Shown in pieces: positions 1 to 9,289 of a stretch of DNA of 64,000 nt. Positions within the stretch are counted from its first letter, which is position 1; every line of letters begins with the position of its first letter. The position numbers were made by a program, and so were the translations under genes. Source of the DNA: SIG307 sp045596385 (GTDB lineage: Bacteria > Bacillota > Clostridia > Lachnospirales > Lachnospiraceae); NCBI GenBank assembly GCA_045596385.1, contig JAZOCC010000021.1:248001-312000 (forward strand), written 5' to 3'. Under the pieces are notes generated by a model. It did no database searches. It saw only the letters and a list, made by a program, of their open reading frames with translations, and was not told the origin of the DNA.

Positions 1-2
1 AG

Positions 3-860
3 TATACCCGGAACCAGATGGATTACTTTGATAATGCCTTTGAATTCTGGCGCGACAGATGCCTGGCATCGAATGCAAAGACGCTTGAATTTACCACAAC
101 AGCCACAAAGATTTCTTTCGGCTACAAGTTTATCTGGAAGGGCTCCGAGGATACCTTTGAATTATTTGTGGACGGCCTTGCGACAAAGATTTGTTATGTC
201 AAGGAATTGGACGAGGAGGGTACCTTGACTTTTAAACTTCCGGAAGGAGAAAAGGATATCATTGTATACCTCCCGGCGGATGCGACCGTATTAATCCGTG
301 ACTTTGAGATTAACGCAGATTATGTTCCGGCAAAGAAGGGCGAAAAGGTACTCTGGATCGGAGATTCCATTACCCAGGGTTACGGACCGCTTCGTTCTGC
401 TTATACCTATGTCAGTGTTGCAAACCGGATTTTGAATTATGAGATTGTGAATCAGGGCATCGGTGGCTATATTTACGACAAAAACACGATGGTACCGATG
501 GAGGGCTATCAGCCGGATAAAATCATCATTGCTATGGGAACCAATCAGTTTTGGTCGGAAACAATGGATGCGGTAGAAGAGTATTATAAGTGTCTCAAGG
601 AAGTATACGGGGATACGCCGGTGCTTTGCGTGAGTCCGATTTGGAGAGGGGACTGTCCGGATCGTTTTGATGTATTTGAACGTTTCTGTGACAACGTAAA
701 GAAGATTGCGGGACAATATCCGAATGTGACGGTTGTGGACGGCTTTACGCTGGTACCGCGTCTTGAGGAGTATTATCTTGACAAGCTGCATCCGAATTGC
801 CTGGGTACGGAACACTACGGAAGAAAGCTGGTGGAGGCGATAAAGCGTATTGGGTTCTGA
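3..860 (+). CDS. SGNH/GDSL-type hydrolase, probable carbohydrate esterase (5' end outside window)
   Basis: Ser-His hydrolase of the SGNH family, probably deacylating a carbohydrate; the substrate cannot be read from sequence. Numbering from the first Met (base 18), block I is GDSIT with nucleophile Ser117, block II is GIGGY near residue 152, block III is GTNQ with Asn176, and block V is DKLH with Asp255 and His258, so all four conserved blocks are present. About 110 residues before block I are beta-rich and may be a jelly-roll domain as in CE2-type esterases (inference). The frame is open back to base 3 and there is no ribosome binding site before the Met at 18, so the true start is probably upstream of the window. 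Confidence 0.8.
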   Translation, partial: YTRNQMDYFDNAFEFWRDRCLASNAKTLEFTTTATKISFGYKFIWKGSEDTFELFVDGLATKICYVKELDEEGTLTFKLPEGEKDIIVYLPADATVLIRDFEINADYVPAKKGEKVLWIGDSITQGYGPLRSAYTYVSVANRILNYEIVNQGIGGYIYDKNTMVPMEGYQPDKIIIAMGTNQFWSETMDAVEEYYKCLKEVYGDTPVLCVSPIWRGDCPDRFDVFERFCDNVKKIAGQYPNVTVVDGFTLVPRLEEYYLDKLHPNCLGTEHYGRKLVEAIKRIGF

Positions 861-905
861 GAAGGCTCTAAGGACAACAAAATCTTGAAGTTATAGGAGC
901 ATAGG

Positions 906-1235
906 ATGAAAAGATTAAAGATTATTATAAGCAGTTTTGGGATTTTATTAAATAGCCTCGCAACTCCGTTCATTTTTTGTTTACTATATTTAGCTTTCGG
1001 AATGCTGATTTGGACTTGTAAAAATGACTGTTTTAAGATTCAACAGCTTTTTTATTGTATCGTAGTTGTTGCTTTATTCCTTGCATATATTTTGTCGTTC
1101 GTATGGTCAAACATATTTCTTGGTAAATTTCTTTATCAGAAAAATAAAAAACTGTTTATTATTCCAATTCTTTTTTCTATAGTTCTGACGTTACTTTTCT
1201 TTTTTACGGTGTTTTGGAATTATAATTGGGAATGA
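906..1235 (+). CDS. Small hydrophobic membrane protein, function unknown
   Basis: A 109-residue protein with about three hydrophobic segments (roughly residues 10-35, 45-75 and 80-105) and lysine-rich turns. I do not recognise a family. An AGGAG-type ribosome binding site sits about six bases before the ATG. The gene is strikingly AT-rich, with many TTT, ATT and TTA codons, compared with its flanks, which suggests recent acquisition. It follows the esterase gene by 45 bp and is closed by a strong hairpin terminator. Confidence 0.6.
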   Translation: MKRLKIIISSFGILLNSLATPFIFCLLYLAFGMLIWTCKNDCFKIQQLFYCIVVVALFLAYILSFVWSNIFLGKFLYQKNKKLFIIPILFSIVLTLLFFFTVFWNYNWE

Positions 1236-1299
1236 CAATTTCAGTTATAGGTAGAGAAACAATAAAAAATAATACGTTTACGTCTATGTGAAGAGAGAA

Positions 1300-1333
1300 A
1301 AACTCCCCCATCCTTTTGAGGACGGGGGAGTTT
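1300..1333. terminator. Bidirectional terminator hairpin
   Basis: A ten-pair stem (bases 1300-1309 with 1324-1333, AAACTCCCCC against GGGGGAGTTT) is extended by three inner pairs after a mismatch. It lies between two convergent genes, the small membrane protein and the antiporter. Flanking A/T bases let it work in both directions. Confidence 0.85.
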
Positions 1334-1353
1334 CTATGTATCGGATAAGCAAA

Positions 1354-2652
1354 TTACTTCCGCATTTCTTTTGCTTCTTCCAATTTCGTCTTTCTACGAT
1401 TCTTTACATGTTCCGGAATCGGATGGATTTCACCGGCAGTCATAAGTGCCTGTCTGGTGAGTAACGGTCCGAAGAGCTCGTAAATGAGAACCGCAAACAA
1501 GGTAATATTGCGAATCAGGTGTCCGTCTTCGCCTAACTGCATAGCGGTAGCACACATTCCGAGAGCCACGCCGGCCTGCGGGAAGAGGGTAATGCCTAAG
1601 TACTTGCAAATATTCGGCTCACATTTGACCGCTTTGGCGGAAAAGAAGGTACCGATATATTTCCCGAGGCAACGGAACAAAATGTAAACCGCACCGATAA
1701 ACACGATGGCAACATCCGTAAATACACTGAGCTCCAGTTCTGCACCGCTGATAACAAAGAACAGTGCAAACAGCGGCGAGGTCCATTTGTCGGAAGCACC
1801 CATAAGGTCATGGGACAGCGGACAAAGGTTGCAGAATACGGTACCCAACATCATACATACCAAAAGAGAAGAGAAGCTTACATGTACCGGTCCGATATGG
1901 AAATCAAGCATTGCTAAGGAAACCGTCAAAAATACGAACGCAATGGTGAGGTTCAAACGGTTGGTGTTGGAGTTAAACATCTTCTCCAGCTGAGTCAGTA
2001 GCCAACCCATGATGGCGCCCAATAACAGAGAAGCCACAATCTCTACTAACGGATTCACAATAATGGAAACGAGATCCACGGAACCGCTGACTAAGGTCTT
2101 GGAAATACCGAAACATACAGCGAATACAATCAAGCCTACCGCATCGTCCAACGCAACAATCGGGAGGAGCAAGCTTGTTAACGGACCCTTCGCTTTGTAC
2201 TGACGAACTACCATAAGGGTAGCTGCCGGAGCGGTAGCGGTCGCAATGGCACCGAGGGTCAGTAACTGTGGCACGGACAGCTTATCCGGCATAATCAAGT
2301 GGATGCCGAGTAACGCCAGATCCACGCATAACGTAGCGACAAGTGCCTGGAAAATACCGATGGTAAAGGCTGCTTTACCGGTTTTCTTTAAATCCTCCAG
2401 ACGGAATTCGTTACCGATGGAGAATGCGATAAAACCTAAGGCAACCTCGGAAATCAGTGCCAGGTTGGTTACGTTTTCCATGGAAGAAAATCCCAGTCCC
2501 TCTATGTCCAAGGCACCGAGACAATACGGTCCGATTAATACACCGGAAATTAAGTACGCCGTAACGGACGGCAATTTTAACGGCTTGAACAGTCGTGTCA
2601 TAAGTAATCCGGCCAAAAGGGCAACGGATACCGACAATAATACACTACTCAA
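1354..2652 (-). CDS. Cation:proton antiporter, CPA2/KefB-like
   Basis: Predicted Na+ or K+/H+ antiporter of the CPA2 (Na_H_Exchanger) family, 432 residues, with 11-13 hydrophobic segments spread over almost the whole length. The acidic membrane motif ALDDAVGLIVF and the EVALGFIAFSIGNEF segment are typical of the family. There is no C-terminal TrkA-N (RCK) domain; the protein ends in a short charged tail. It reads leftward alone, starting at a TTG preceded by AAGAAGG, and converges on a shared terminator at 1300-1333. The transported ion cannot be decided from sequence. Confidence 0.85.
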   Translation of the reverse strand: MSSVLLSVSVALLAGLLMTRLFKPLKLPSVTAYLISGVLIGPYCLGALDIEGLGFSSMENVTNLALISEVALGFIAFSIGNEFRLEDLKKTGKAAFTIGIFQALVATLCVDLALLGIHLIMPDKLSVPQLLTLGAIATATAPAATLMVVRQYKAKGPLTSLLLPIVALDDAVGLIVFAVCFGISKTLVSGSVDLVSIIVNPLVEIVASLLLGAIMGWLLTQLEKMFNSNTNRLNLTIAFVFLTVSLAMLDFHIGPVHVSFSSLLVCMMLGTVFCNLCPLSHDLMGASDKWTSPLFALFFVISGAELELSVFTDVAIVFIGAVYILFRCLGKYIGTFFSAKAVKCEPNICKYLGITLFPQAGVALGMCATAMQLGEDGHLIRNITLFAVLIYELFGPLLTRQALMTAGEIHPIPEHVKNRRKTKLEEAKEMRK

Positions 2653-2736
2653 AGTGACGCCTTCTTTCTATATTTTTTAGCCAAAGGCAAGTATACAACT
2701 CCTGCTTCGGAAAATCAAGAGGAATTGTACACAAAC

Positions 2737-2765
2737 TTGACAAAATAAGGAGAAAGATTTATATA
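2737..2765 (+). promoter_or_regulatory. Likely SigA promoter of the sugar ABC operon
   Basis: TTGACA at 2737-2742 and TATATA at 2760-2765 are 17 bp apart, about 70 bp before the ATPase gene. An alternative TATAAT at 2764-2769 would give a 21-bp spacer. Confidence 0.65.
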
Positions 2766-2833
2766 TAATTTGTAGGAAATCATTGAAATTGAAGTATAAG
2801 AGAATTCGCACAGGACAGTAAGAGAGGATATCT

Positions 2834-3937
2834 ATGAAAGTCGTTTTACAGAATGTAACCAAAAAATTCCCGAACCGCAACAAACGTATCAAAGAAGATG
2901 TCATTGCGGTAAACAAGTTTAACGTAGAGATACCGGACGGAAAGTTAATCGGCCTTTTGGGACCTTCCGGATGCGGTAAAAGTACGGCGTTAAATCTTTT
3001 GTCCGGACTTTTAAAACCGACGGAGGGACGCATTTTCTTCGGAGAAGACGATGTGACGAATTTGCCGGCGGAAAACCGCGGCGTGGGTCTGGTGTTCCAG
3101 AATTATGCGCTGTATCCGCATTTGACGGTATTGCAGAATATTATGTTTCCACTCCAGAACTTTAAGGGAGACAGGAAGTTGACCAAGGAAGTTATGAAAG
3201 AAAAGGCCTACGAGGCGGCAAAACTGGTACAGATTGATACGCTCATGGACCGGAAACCGTCGGAACTGTCCGGCGGTCAGCAACAGCGTGTGGCGATTGC
3301 GAGAGCACTGGTGAAGATGCCACGGATTTTGCTTCTTGACGAGCCGCTTTCCAATCTGGATGCCAGACTGCGTTTGCAGACGAGAGAAGAGATTCGCAGA
3401 ATCCAGAGAGAGACGAAGATTACGACCATATTTGTAACCCATGACCAGGAAGAGGCCATGAGCATTTCCGATTTGATTATTGTCATGAAGGACGGCAGTA
3501 TTCATCAAATCGGGGCGCCGCAGGAGGTGTACGACAATCCGGTGGACGGCTTTGTGGCAAAATTCCTCGGTACGCCACCGATTAATATGTTCCGGGGCAG
3601 AGTAGAAGCCGGGAAGCTTTGGATCGGAGAGGAAGCGGTGATGGCTGTAACGGGAGCACCGGAGGGCCCGGTAGCGGTAGGCATCCGGCCGGAGGGTTTT
3701 GTGCTTGACGAAAAGGGACCTTTTTCCTGTAAACTGACGGAGATTGAAGTGATGGGCCGGGATGTGACGGTGGTATCCACCCACGAGGAATCGGAGAATG
3801 TGGAGATTCGTTCCATTATCAGTGCGGAAAATAAGGTGGATTTGGCGGCGGAAAAAGTACGCTTTTCCTTGAAGCCGAACAAGGTGTTGTTGTTTGATGT
3901 AACCACCGATGCACGAATCTATTTTAACGCGAACTAA
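2834..3937 (+). CDS. Sugar ABC transporter ATP-binding protein (MsmX/UgpC type)
   Basis: Cytoplasmic ATPase of a CUT1-type carbohydrate importer, 367 residues, the normal size. Walker A is GPSGCGKST (near residue 47), the signature is LSGGQQQRVAIARAL, Walker B is ILLLDEPLSNLD, and the H-loop is in FVTHDQEEAM. The last ~130 residues form a TOBE-like regulatory domain. AGAGAGG lies six bases before the ATG. It heads an operon with both permeases and the binding protein. In many Firmicutes a shared MsmX-type ATPase is encoded away from its permeases, so having it here suggests a self-contained importer. Confidence 0.92.
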   Translation: MKVVLQNVTKKFPNRNKRIKEDVIAVNKFNVEIPDGKLIGLLGPSGCGKSTALNLLSGLLKPTEGRIFFGEDDVTNLPAENRGVGLVFQNYALYPHLTVLQNIMFPLQNFKGDRKLTKEVMKEKAYEAAKLVQIDTLMDRKPSELSGGQQQRVAIARALVKMPRILLLDEPLSNLDARLRLQTREEIRRIQRETKITTIFVTHDQEEAMSISDLIIVMKDGSIHQIGAPQEVYDNPVDGFVAKFLGTPPINMFRGRVEAGKLWIGEEAVMAVTGAPEGPVAVGIRPEGFVLDEKGPFSCKLTEIEVMGRDVTVVSTHEESENVEIRSIISAENKVDLAAEKVRFSLKPNKVLLFDVTTDARIYFNAN

Positions 3938-3951
3938 TACGGGAGATGCTT

Positions 3952-4842
3952 ATGGAGAATAACAACAAAAAGGGTTGGTTGTATCTGATTCCGGCGATTC
4001 TCTTTCTGGGTGTGTTTATGGTATACCCGTTAATCGATGTGCTGATTTACTCCGTAGAGGAGGGCTTTAACTTTGCATCGGGAGAATCCTTCGGCGTTGG
4101 CTTTTACAACTATTCCTATGTACTACACGATACTTACTTTTTACAGGCCGTAAAGAATACTTTTATTCTGGTGCTGATTACGGTGCCGGTGTCCACGGGA
4201 CTGGCGCTTCTGATTTCGGCGGGCCTGGCCTCGATAACAAAACTGAAGGAATTGTTCCAGACCGTTTACTTTTTGCCTTATGTAACCAATACGCTGGCGG
4301 TAGGTCTGGTGTTTATGATTTTGTTTAAAAAGACCCCGTATTCCGACGGTATGATTAATGTGCTGATTCAGGCTTTCGGGGGAAGTCCGGTGGATTTCCT
4401 GGACGGTACTTACGCAGCAAAGATGTTTGTGCTGTGTGCCTATACCGTATGGGTGGTACTGCCGTTTAAGGTGTTGATTTTAACCAGTGCGCTGGCATCC
4501 GTAAAGCAGGATTATTATAACGCGGCAAAGGTGGACGGTACGTCAAAGACCCGGATCTTTTTCCAGATTACCCTGCCGATGATTTCGCCGACGGTGTTTT
4601 ATCTGGTGATTACCGGCTTTATCGGGGCCTTTAAGGCCTACAGCGACGCGGTGGCATTGTTCGGTACGGATCTCAATGCGGCGGGCATGAATACCATGGT
4701 AGGTTACATTTACGACATGTTGTACGGCGATTCCGGCGGATATCCGTCCTTTGCCTCGGCGGCAGCTATTGTACTGTTTTCGATTATATTGACCATTACG
4801 TGCATTAACCTGCTTGTCAGCAAAAAGCACGTACATTATTAA
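3952..4842 (+). CDS. Sugar ABC transporter permease, MalF-like
   Basis: Inner-membrane permease of a CUT1 carbohydrate importer, 296 residues with six membrane spans. The EAA loop that docks the ATPase is visible as YYNAAKVDGTSKTRIFFQIT near residue 185. I chose the ATG at 3952 over the one six bases upstream (3946) because GGGAG at 3941-3945 gives the later ATG a six-base spacing and the earlier one none. It starts 14 bp after the ATPase gene. The protein ends with a short basic tail (SKKHVHY). Confidence 0.92.
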   Translation: MENNNKKGWLYLIPAILFLGVFMVYPLIDVLIYSVEEGFNFASGESFGVGFYNYSYVLHDTYFLQAVKNTFILVLITVPVSTGLALLISAGLASITKLKELFQTVYFLPYVTNTLAVGLVFMILFKKTPYSDGMINVLIQAFGGSPVDFLDGTYAAKMFVLCAYTVWVVLPFKVLILTSALASVKQDYYNAAKVDGTSKTRIFFQITLPMISPTVFYLVITGFIGAFKAYSDAVALFGTDLNAAGMNTMVGYIYDMLYGDSGGYPSFASAAAIVLFSIILTITCINLLVSKKHVHY

Positions 4843-4853
4843 GAGGGATGTCT

Positions 4854-5729
4854 ATGGAAAAGAAGCCTACATATAAGAAAATCGAACAAGCGGCGAGGGT
4901 GCGGAATATCTTCGGGAAGACGGTGATTTACACGCTTTTGGCGGTATGGGCCGTCATCGTTCTGTTTCCGTTTTACTGGATGGTGCTGACCTCGGTAAAA
5001 AGCTACGGAGCTTACAATTCCGAGTATATCCCGAAGTTCTTTACCTTGTCGCCGACTATGCAGAATTATATCGATGCCTTTACTGAAGTACCTTTGGCGA
5101 AGTATTTCTTAAATACAGTTATTTTTACGGTGGCAACCACGGCGCTGATGCTAGTTGTTATCGTATTTGCGGCCTTTGCCTTTGCCAGACTGCAGTTTCG
5201 GGGAAAAGATCTGGTGTTTACGTTATTTTTGGCGTTGATGATGGTGCCGAACGAGCTGGTAGTGATTACAAACTTTGTCACGATTACGAATATGGACCTG
5301 CGGAATACCTTTTTGGGACTGATTTTACCGTCGGTAACGTCGGTGTTCTATATCTATCTTCTTAAGGAAAACTTTGCCCAGGTGCCGGATGAACTGTATT
5401 ATGCGGCAAAGGTGGATGCTACCTCGGATTTAAAGTATCTGTTTAAGGTACTTTTGCCGATTTGCAAGCCGACGGTGGTCACCATTGTGATATTAAAGGT
5501 GATTGAGTGTTGGAATTCCTACGTGTGGCCGCGGTTGATTACCGATGATAAGAACTATTTCCTTGTATCGAACGGAATCCAGGAAATCCGGGAAAACGGC
5601 TTCGGACGGGAAAATATTCCGGCCATGATGGCGGCGGTGGTGGTGATTTCCCTTCCGCTCATTATCCTGTTTTTAGTATTCCGGAAGAAAATTATGGCGG
5701 GCGTGTCCAGAGGAGGTACCAAGGGATGA
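4854..5729 (+). CDS. Sugar ABC transporter permease, MalG-like
   Basis: Second permease of the same importer, 291 residues with six spans and an EAA loop (YYAAKVDATSDLKYLFKVLL). The ATG at 4854 follows GAGGG with a proper gap, whereas the in-frame ATG at 4848 abuts the ribosome binding site, so the shorter form is preferred. The stop overlaps the start of the binding-protein gene by four bases (ATGA), indicating translational coupling. Confidence 0.92.
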   Translation: MEKKPTYKKIEQAARVRNIFGKTVIYTLLAVWAVIVLFPFYWMVLTSVKSYGAYNSEYIPKFFTLSPTMQNYIDAFTEVPLAKYFLNTVIFTVATTALMLVVIVFAAFAFARLQFRGKDLVFTLFLALMMVPNELVVITNFVTITNMDLRNTFLGLILPSVTSVFYIYLLKENFAQVPDELYYAAKVDATSDLKYLFKVLLPICKPTVVTIVILKVIECWNSYVWPRLITDDKNYFLVSNGIQEIRENGFGRENIPAMMAAVVVISLPLIILFLVFRKKIMAGVSRGGTKG

Positions 5730-7339
5730 GAAGACAGAAAAAGCGTTTTTTATGCGGAATTCTTGCGAGCTTGCTTTGTCTGACGGTACTTGGCGGATGT
5801 CACGGTTCCATGGGACAAAACGAGTTTACGGTACCGGAGAGTTTTGATGAGACGGTGCAGCATGAGATTACCTTCTGGGCGAAGAACGATACCAACAAAA
5901 CCCAGACGGAGATTTATGAGAAGGCCATCAAGGATTTTGAGGCCCTATATCCGAATGTAAAGGTGAATTTGCGTCTGTATACGGACTACGGGCGGATTTA
6001 TAACGACGTGATTACCAATATTTCCACCGGAACAACGCCGAATGTGTGTATTACATACCCGGACCATATTGCCACGTATCTGACGGGAGATAACTGCGTG
6101 GTACCCTTGGATAAGCTGATGGAGGACGGACGGTTCGGTCTGGCGGGCAGTGAGGTGCGTTTTGATGCTCCGGCAAAGGAGGAGATGATTCCGCAGTTTC
6201 TTACCGAATGCGCCTTTGATAATAACTATTATGCGGTGCCGTTTATGCGTTCCACGGAGGCTTGCTATATCAATAAGACCTATGTGGAAAAGCTGGGCTA
6301 TGAGGTGCCGGAGGAGTTGACCTGGGACTTTATCTGGGAGGTGTCCGAGGCGGCTACGGCGCAGGATGGGGAAGGAAACTACCTGGTAAACGGCCAGAAG
6401 GTGTTGATTCCGTTTATTTATAAGTCCACGGATAATATGATGATTCAGCTGCTGAAGCAATCCGATGCGGGTTATTCCGACAAGGCCGGCAACGTATTGA
6501 TTTTTAACGATACTACGAAGGATATTTTATTTGACGTGGCAGAGCATGCAAAAAGCGGTGCCTTTTCCACCTTTAAGATTGTGGGATACCCGGCGAATTT
6601 CTTAAATGCGGGTCAGTGTATCTTTGCCATTGATTCCACGGCGGGAGCCACCTGGATGGGCAGTGATGCGCCTCTTTGCGACATCAGCGAGGATAAGCTG
6701 GTACAGTTTGAGACGGAGGTACGGATGCTGCCGCAGCTCACCCCGGAGAACCCGCAGATGATTTCCCAGGGGCCGTCTGTGTGCATCTTTAATAAAGAGA
6801 ATCCCCAGGAGGTATTGGCGTCCTGGCTGTTTGTGCAGTATCTTCTGACCAATGAAGTACAGATTGCTTATTCTCAGACGGAAGGCTATGTGCCGGTGAC
6901 TACGAAGGCCCGGACGGCGCCGGAGTATGTGGACTATTTATCCCGGGGAGGCGAGGATAATGAACTGTATTACGATATCAAGATTCAGGCCTCCGAGTTG
7001 TTGCTTGAGAATGTGGAACATACTTTTGTAACACCGGTATTTAACGGTTCTACCTCGTTGCGGAATGCCGCAGGCCAGATGATTGAAGAGGTTACAAAGG
7101 CGGTTCGACGGAAGAAAAATGTAAACGAGGCCTTTATAGAGGACTTGTTTGCGGACATGATTTCTTTGCACCGGTTGGATCAGAGAAGTGATGCAGGAAC
7201 CGGGAAAAAGGAGTTTGGAGCTTTGCCGGGCACTGCGGTAGCTTTGCTTGTTTCCTTGGCGGTTGCATGGGCCGGCATGGGGCTTTATGTGGGATTGTCT
7301 TACTTGAAAAAGAAGAGAAAATCCAAAGAGAAACATTGA
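5726..7339 (+). CDS. Sugar-binding lipoprotein of ABC importer, with extra C-terminal membrane anchor
   Basis: Extracellular solute-binding protein (family 1 type), 537 residues, longer than the usual ~430. The N-terminus is a lipoprotein signal peptide with lipobox LGGC and lipid-attachment Cys25. The mature domain begins with the typical EITFWAKNDTNKTQTEIYEK stretch and contains the binding cleft. After a linker there is a second hydrophobic helix (about residues 499-525) and a strongly basic tail (KKKRKSKEKH), which would place the C-terminus in the cytoplasm. It therefore appears tethered at both ends. It is translationally coupled to the upstream permease. The sugar is not predictable. 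Confidence 0.88.
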   Translation: MRRQKKRFLCGILASLLCLTVLGGCHGSMGQNEFTVPESFDETVQHEITFWAKNDTNKTQTEIYEKAIKDFEALYPNVKVNLRLYTDYGRIYNDVITNISTGTTPNVCITYPDHIATYLTGDNCVVPLDKLMEDGRFGLAGSEVRFDAPAKEEMIPQFLTECAFDNNYYAVPFMRSTEACYINKTYVEKLGYEVPEELTWDFIWEVSEAATAQDGEGNYLVNGQKVLIPFIYKSTDNMMIQLLKQSDAGYSDKAGNVLIFNDTTKDILFDVAEHAKSGAFSTFKIVGYPANFLNAGQCIFAIDSTAGATWMGSDAPLCDISEDKLVQFETEVRMLPQLTPENPQMISQGPSVCIFNKENPQEVLASWLFVQYLLTNEVQIAYSQTEGYVPVTTKARTAPEYVDYLSRGGEDNELYYDIKIQASELLLENVEHTFVTPVFNGSTSLRNAAGQMIEEVTKAVRRKKNVNEAFIEDLFADMISLHRLDQRSDAGTGKKEFGALPGTAVALLVSLAVAWAGMGLYVGLSYLKKKRKSKEKH

Positions 7340-7363
7340 CTTATTTAAAAATATGTGTATAAT
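7336..7363 (+). promoter_or_regulatory. SigA-type promoter for the 7405 lipoprotein
   Basis: TTGACT at 7336-7341 and TATAAT at 7358-7363 have a 16-bp spacer. The -35 overlaps the stop codon of the binding-protein gene, so the lipoprotein can be expressed independently. Confidence 0.7.
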
Positions 7364-7404
7364 CTATGTTGTTTATCTAACTTTGCACGAAAAGGAGAAA
7401 GAAA

Positions 7405-8259
7405 ATGAGAAAGATATTAGTTTTGGCAGCATGTACGTTACTTGCGGTTGCATGTATCGGTTGCGGTAAGAAGGATGATGAGGAGAATAAGGTGACTCCG
7501 GAACCGACCGCAACGGCAGCAGTAGAGAACAATAATGATGCAAACAACAGCGAAGATGCAAACAACGGCGAAGATGCAAATGCGAATGAGGATGCGTATG
7601 CAAAGTCCGAAGGCGTTATGACCTACGCAGAGTACATGGCGGCAGCAATGGATTCCGAAGTGGTAATCGAGACCTACGTACAGGCAAAGCAGTCCTGGTG
7701 GGAAGATAAGGCTACCGTTTACACCCAGGATAAGGACGGTGCATATTTCCTGTACAACATGGCATGTTCCGCAGAGGATTTCGAGAAGCTGGTTCCGGGT
7801 ACCAAGATTAAGGTAACCGGTTACAAGGGCGAGTGGTCCGGCGAAATCGAAGTGATGGACGCAACCTTTGAGTTTGTTGAGGGCGGTGATTCCTATATCG
7901 CTCCGGTAAAGGATGTAACCTCTATGCTCGGTACCGATGAGTTAATCAAGCATCAGAATGAGTTCGTAGCATTCAAGGGCATGACTGTAGAAGCGGCAGG
8001 TCAGGATGCGGACGGCAACGATGTGGCATTCCTGTACAACTGGGACGGTTCCGGTCAGGACGGTAACGACCTGTACTTTAACGTATCCTTAAACGGTGCT
8101 ACCTACACCTTCACCGTTGAGTCTTATCTGTGCGACAATACCACAGACGTATACGCGGCTGTTAAGAACTTAAAGATTGGTGATACGGTAGACATGGAAG
8201 GCTTCCTGTACTGGTATGAGGGTGTAAACCCGCACATCACTTCCGTAACGGTAAAGTAA
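7405..8259 (+). CDS. Putative lipoprotein with OB-fold-like repeats, function unknown
   Basis: A 284-residue exported protein. A hydrophobic signal peptide ends at Cys17 or Cys20, both plausible lipidation sites. Residues ~35-70 are a low-complexity Asn/Asp/Glu/Ala linker with imperfect NNxEDA repeats. The mature part holds two similar ~100-residue beta-rich segments (ETYVQAKQSWWEDKATVYTQ... and FKGMTVEAAGQ...), each ending in a phrase like 'GTKIKVTGYKGEWSGEIEV' or 'GDTVDMEGFLYWYEG', which resembles tandem OB folds. I cannot name a function. It has its own promoter and terminator. Confidence 0.7.
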   Translation: MRKILVLAACTLLAVACIGCGKKDDEENKVTPEPTATAAVENNNDANNSEDANNGEDANANEDAYAKSEGVMTYAEYMAAAMDSEVVIETYVQAKQSWWEDKATVYTQDKDGAYFLYNMACSAEDFEKLVPGTKIKVTGYKGEWSGEIEVMDATFEFVEGGDSYIAPVKDVTSMLGTDELIKHQNEFVAFKGMTVEAAGQDADGNDVAFLYNWDGSGQDGNDLYFNVSLNGATYTFTVESYLCDNTTDVYAAVKNLKIGDTVDMEGFLYWYEGVNPHITSVTVK

Positions 8260-8273
8260 TAACAGAAAAAACG

Positions 8274-8315
8274 AAGTGGGGCTGACGCAAGAAAATGCGT
8301 AGCCCCACTTTTTTT
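8274..8315. terminator. Bidirectional Rho-independent terminator
   Basis: AAGTGGGGCT (8274-8283) pairs with AGCCCCACTT (8301-8310), with five further inner pairs (ACGCA/TGCGT). It is followed by a T run and preceded by an A run, serving the lipoprotein and the convergent degV gene, whose stop lies at 8314. Confidence 0.9.
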
Positions 8316-9204
8316 ACTTTTCTTCTTTTACCGGCGGCTTTTCCTTTCCGTAGTAGAGCAAGCCCAGTGCTCCCGGACCGGCATGGGTGCCGATGCTCGG
8401 GCTGATGTCGTTGATAATGATGTTGGTGAAGCCGGTTTCTGCCTTTACCAGCTCGGCCACGGTATTTGCGTCTTCGATGCAGTTGCCGTGTACGATACCC
8501 ACCGGAACGGAAGTGTCCGGTGCATCCTCCAGTGTATCCTTCATACGGTCTACCAGAGTGCGGATGGATTTCTTTCTGCCTCGTGCGGTGCCGTCGGAGA
8601 TGAGGGTACCGGCGTTGGTTACCGTAAGGAACGGTTTTAAGTTCAGTGCACTACCCACCAAAGCGGTGGTTTTGCTGACACGACCGCCGCGCTGTAAATG
8701 GAATAAATCGTCTACGGTAAACTGTACGTTGATGTGCAGTTTATAGCTTTCTAAATCGGTTACAATCTCATCATAGGAACAGCCTTTTTCTTTTAAGTCC
8801 GTAGCGTGAAGAAGTAAAATGGTTTCTCCAAGAGATACGTTTAAGGAGTCGATTACCGTAATTTTTGCTTCCGGATAGTCTTCCCCCAGCTCCCGTGCTA
8901 CCATACATACGTTATTGTAGCTACCGCTTAAGGCAGAGGAAAATGCAATATGGATAATGTCCAGTCCGCGGTCCAAAACGGAACGGAACTTGTCCTCGAT
9001 AACCGCCGGATTGTTGGCCTGGGACTGCGGAAGCTCACCGTTTTTCATACGTTCGTAGAACTCTGCCGGCGGCATATGAAGCTCGTCGCCGTATACGGTA
9101 TCTCCGAAGGAGTAGTACTGCGGGATGATGACGGTTCCCAGCTTTTTGATGTAGTCTGTCGGTAAATCTGAATTGGAATCGGTGGTGATAATAAAATCTC
9201 TCAT
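8314..9204 (-). CDS. DegV family fatty-acid-binding protein
   Basis: DegV-type protein of 296 residues. The family binds fatty acids and in several Firmicutes supplies them to a FakA-type kinase. The N-terminal motif TTDSNSDLP, the SSALSGSYNN ligand-binding stretch and the GPGALGLLYYG C-terminus are diagnostic. It is monocistronic, divergent from spo0A with about 200 bp between them, and shares a terminator with the convergent lipoprotein. The minus-strand start is preceded by an AAAGGGG sequence. Confidence 0.9.
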   Translation of the reverse strand: MRDFIITTDSNSDLPTDYIKKLGTVIIPQYYSFGDTVYGDELHMPPAEFYERMKNGELPQSQANNPAVIEDKFRSVLDRGLDIIHIAFSSALSGSYNNVCMVARELGEDYPEAKITVIDSLNVSLGETILLLHATDLKEKGCSYDEIVTDLESYKLHINVQFTVDDLFHLQRGGRVSKTTALVGSALNLKPFLTVTNAGTLISDGTARGRKKSIRTLVDRMKDTLEDAPDTSVPVGIVHGNCIEDANTVAELVKAETGFTNIIINDISPSIGTHAGPGALGLLYYGKEKPPVKEEK

Positions 9205-9289
9205 TTCTGGAGTTTCCCCTTTCGTTTGTCTATGTGCACATTATATTAGTGTGTTATATCGGAGAAAAAGTTACAAAGAAAATAAAAAC

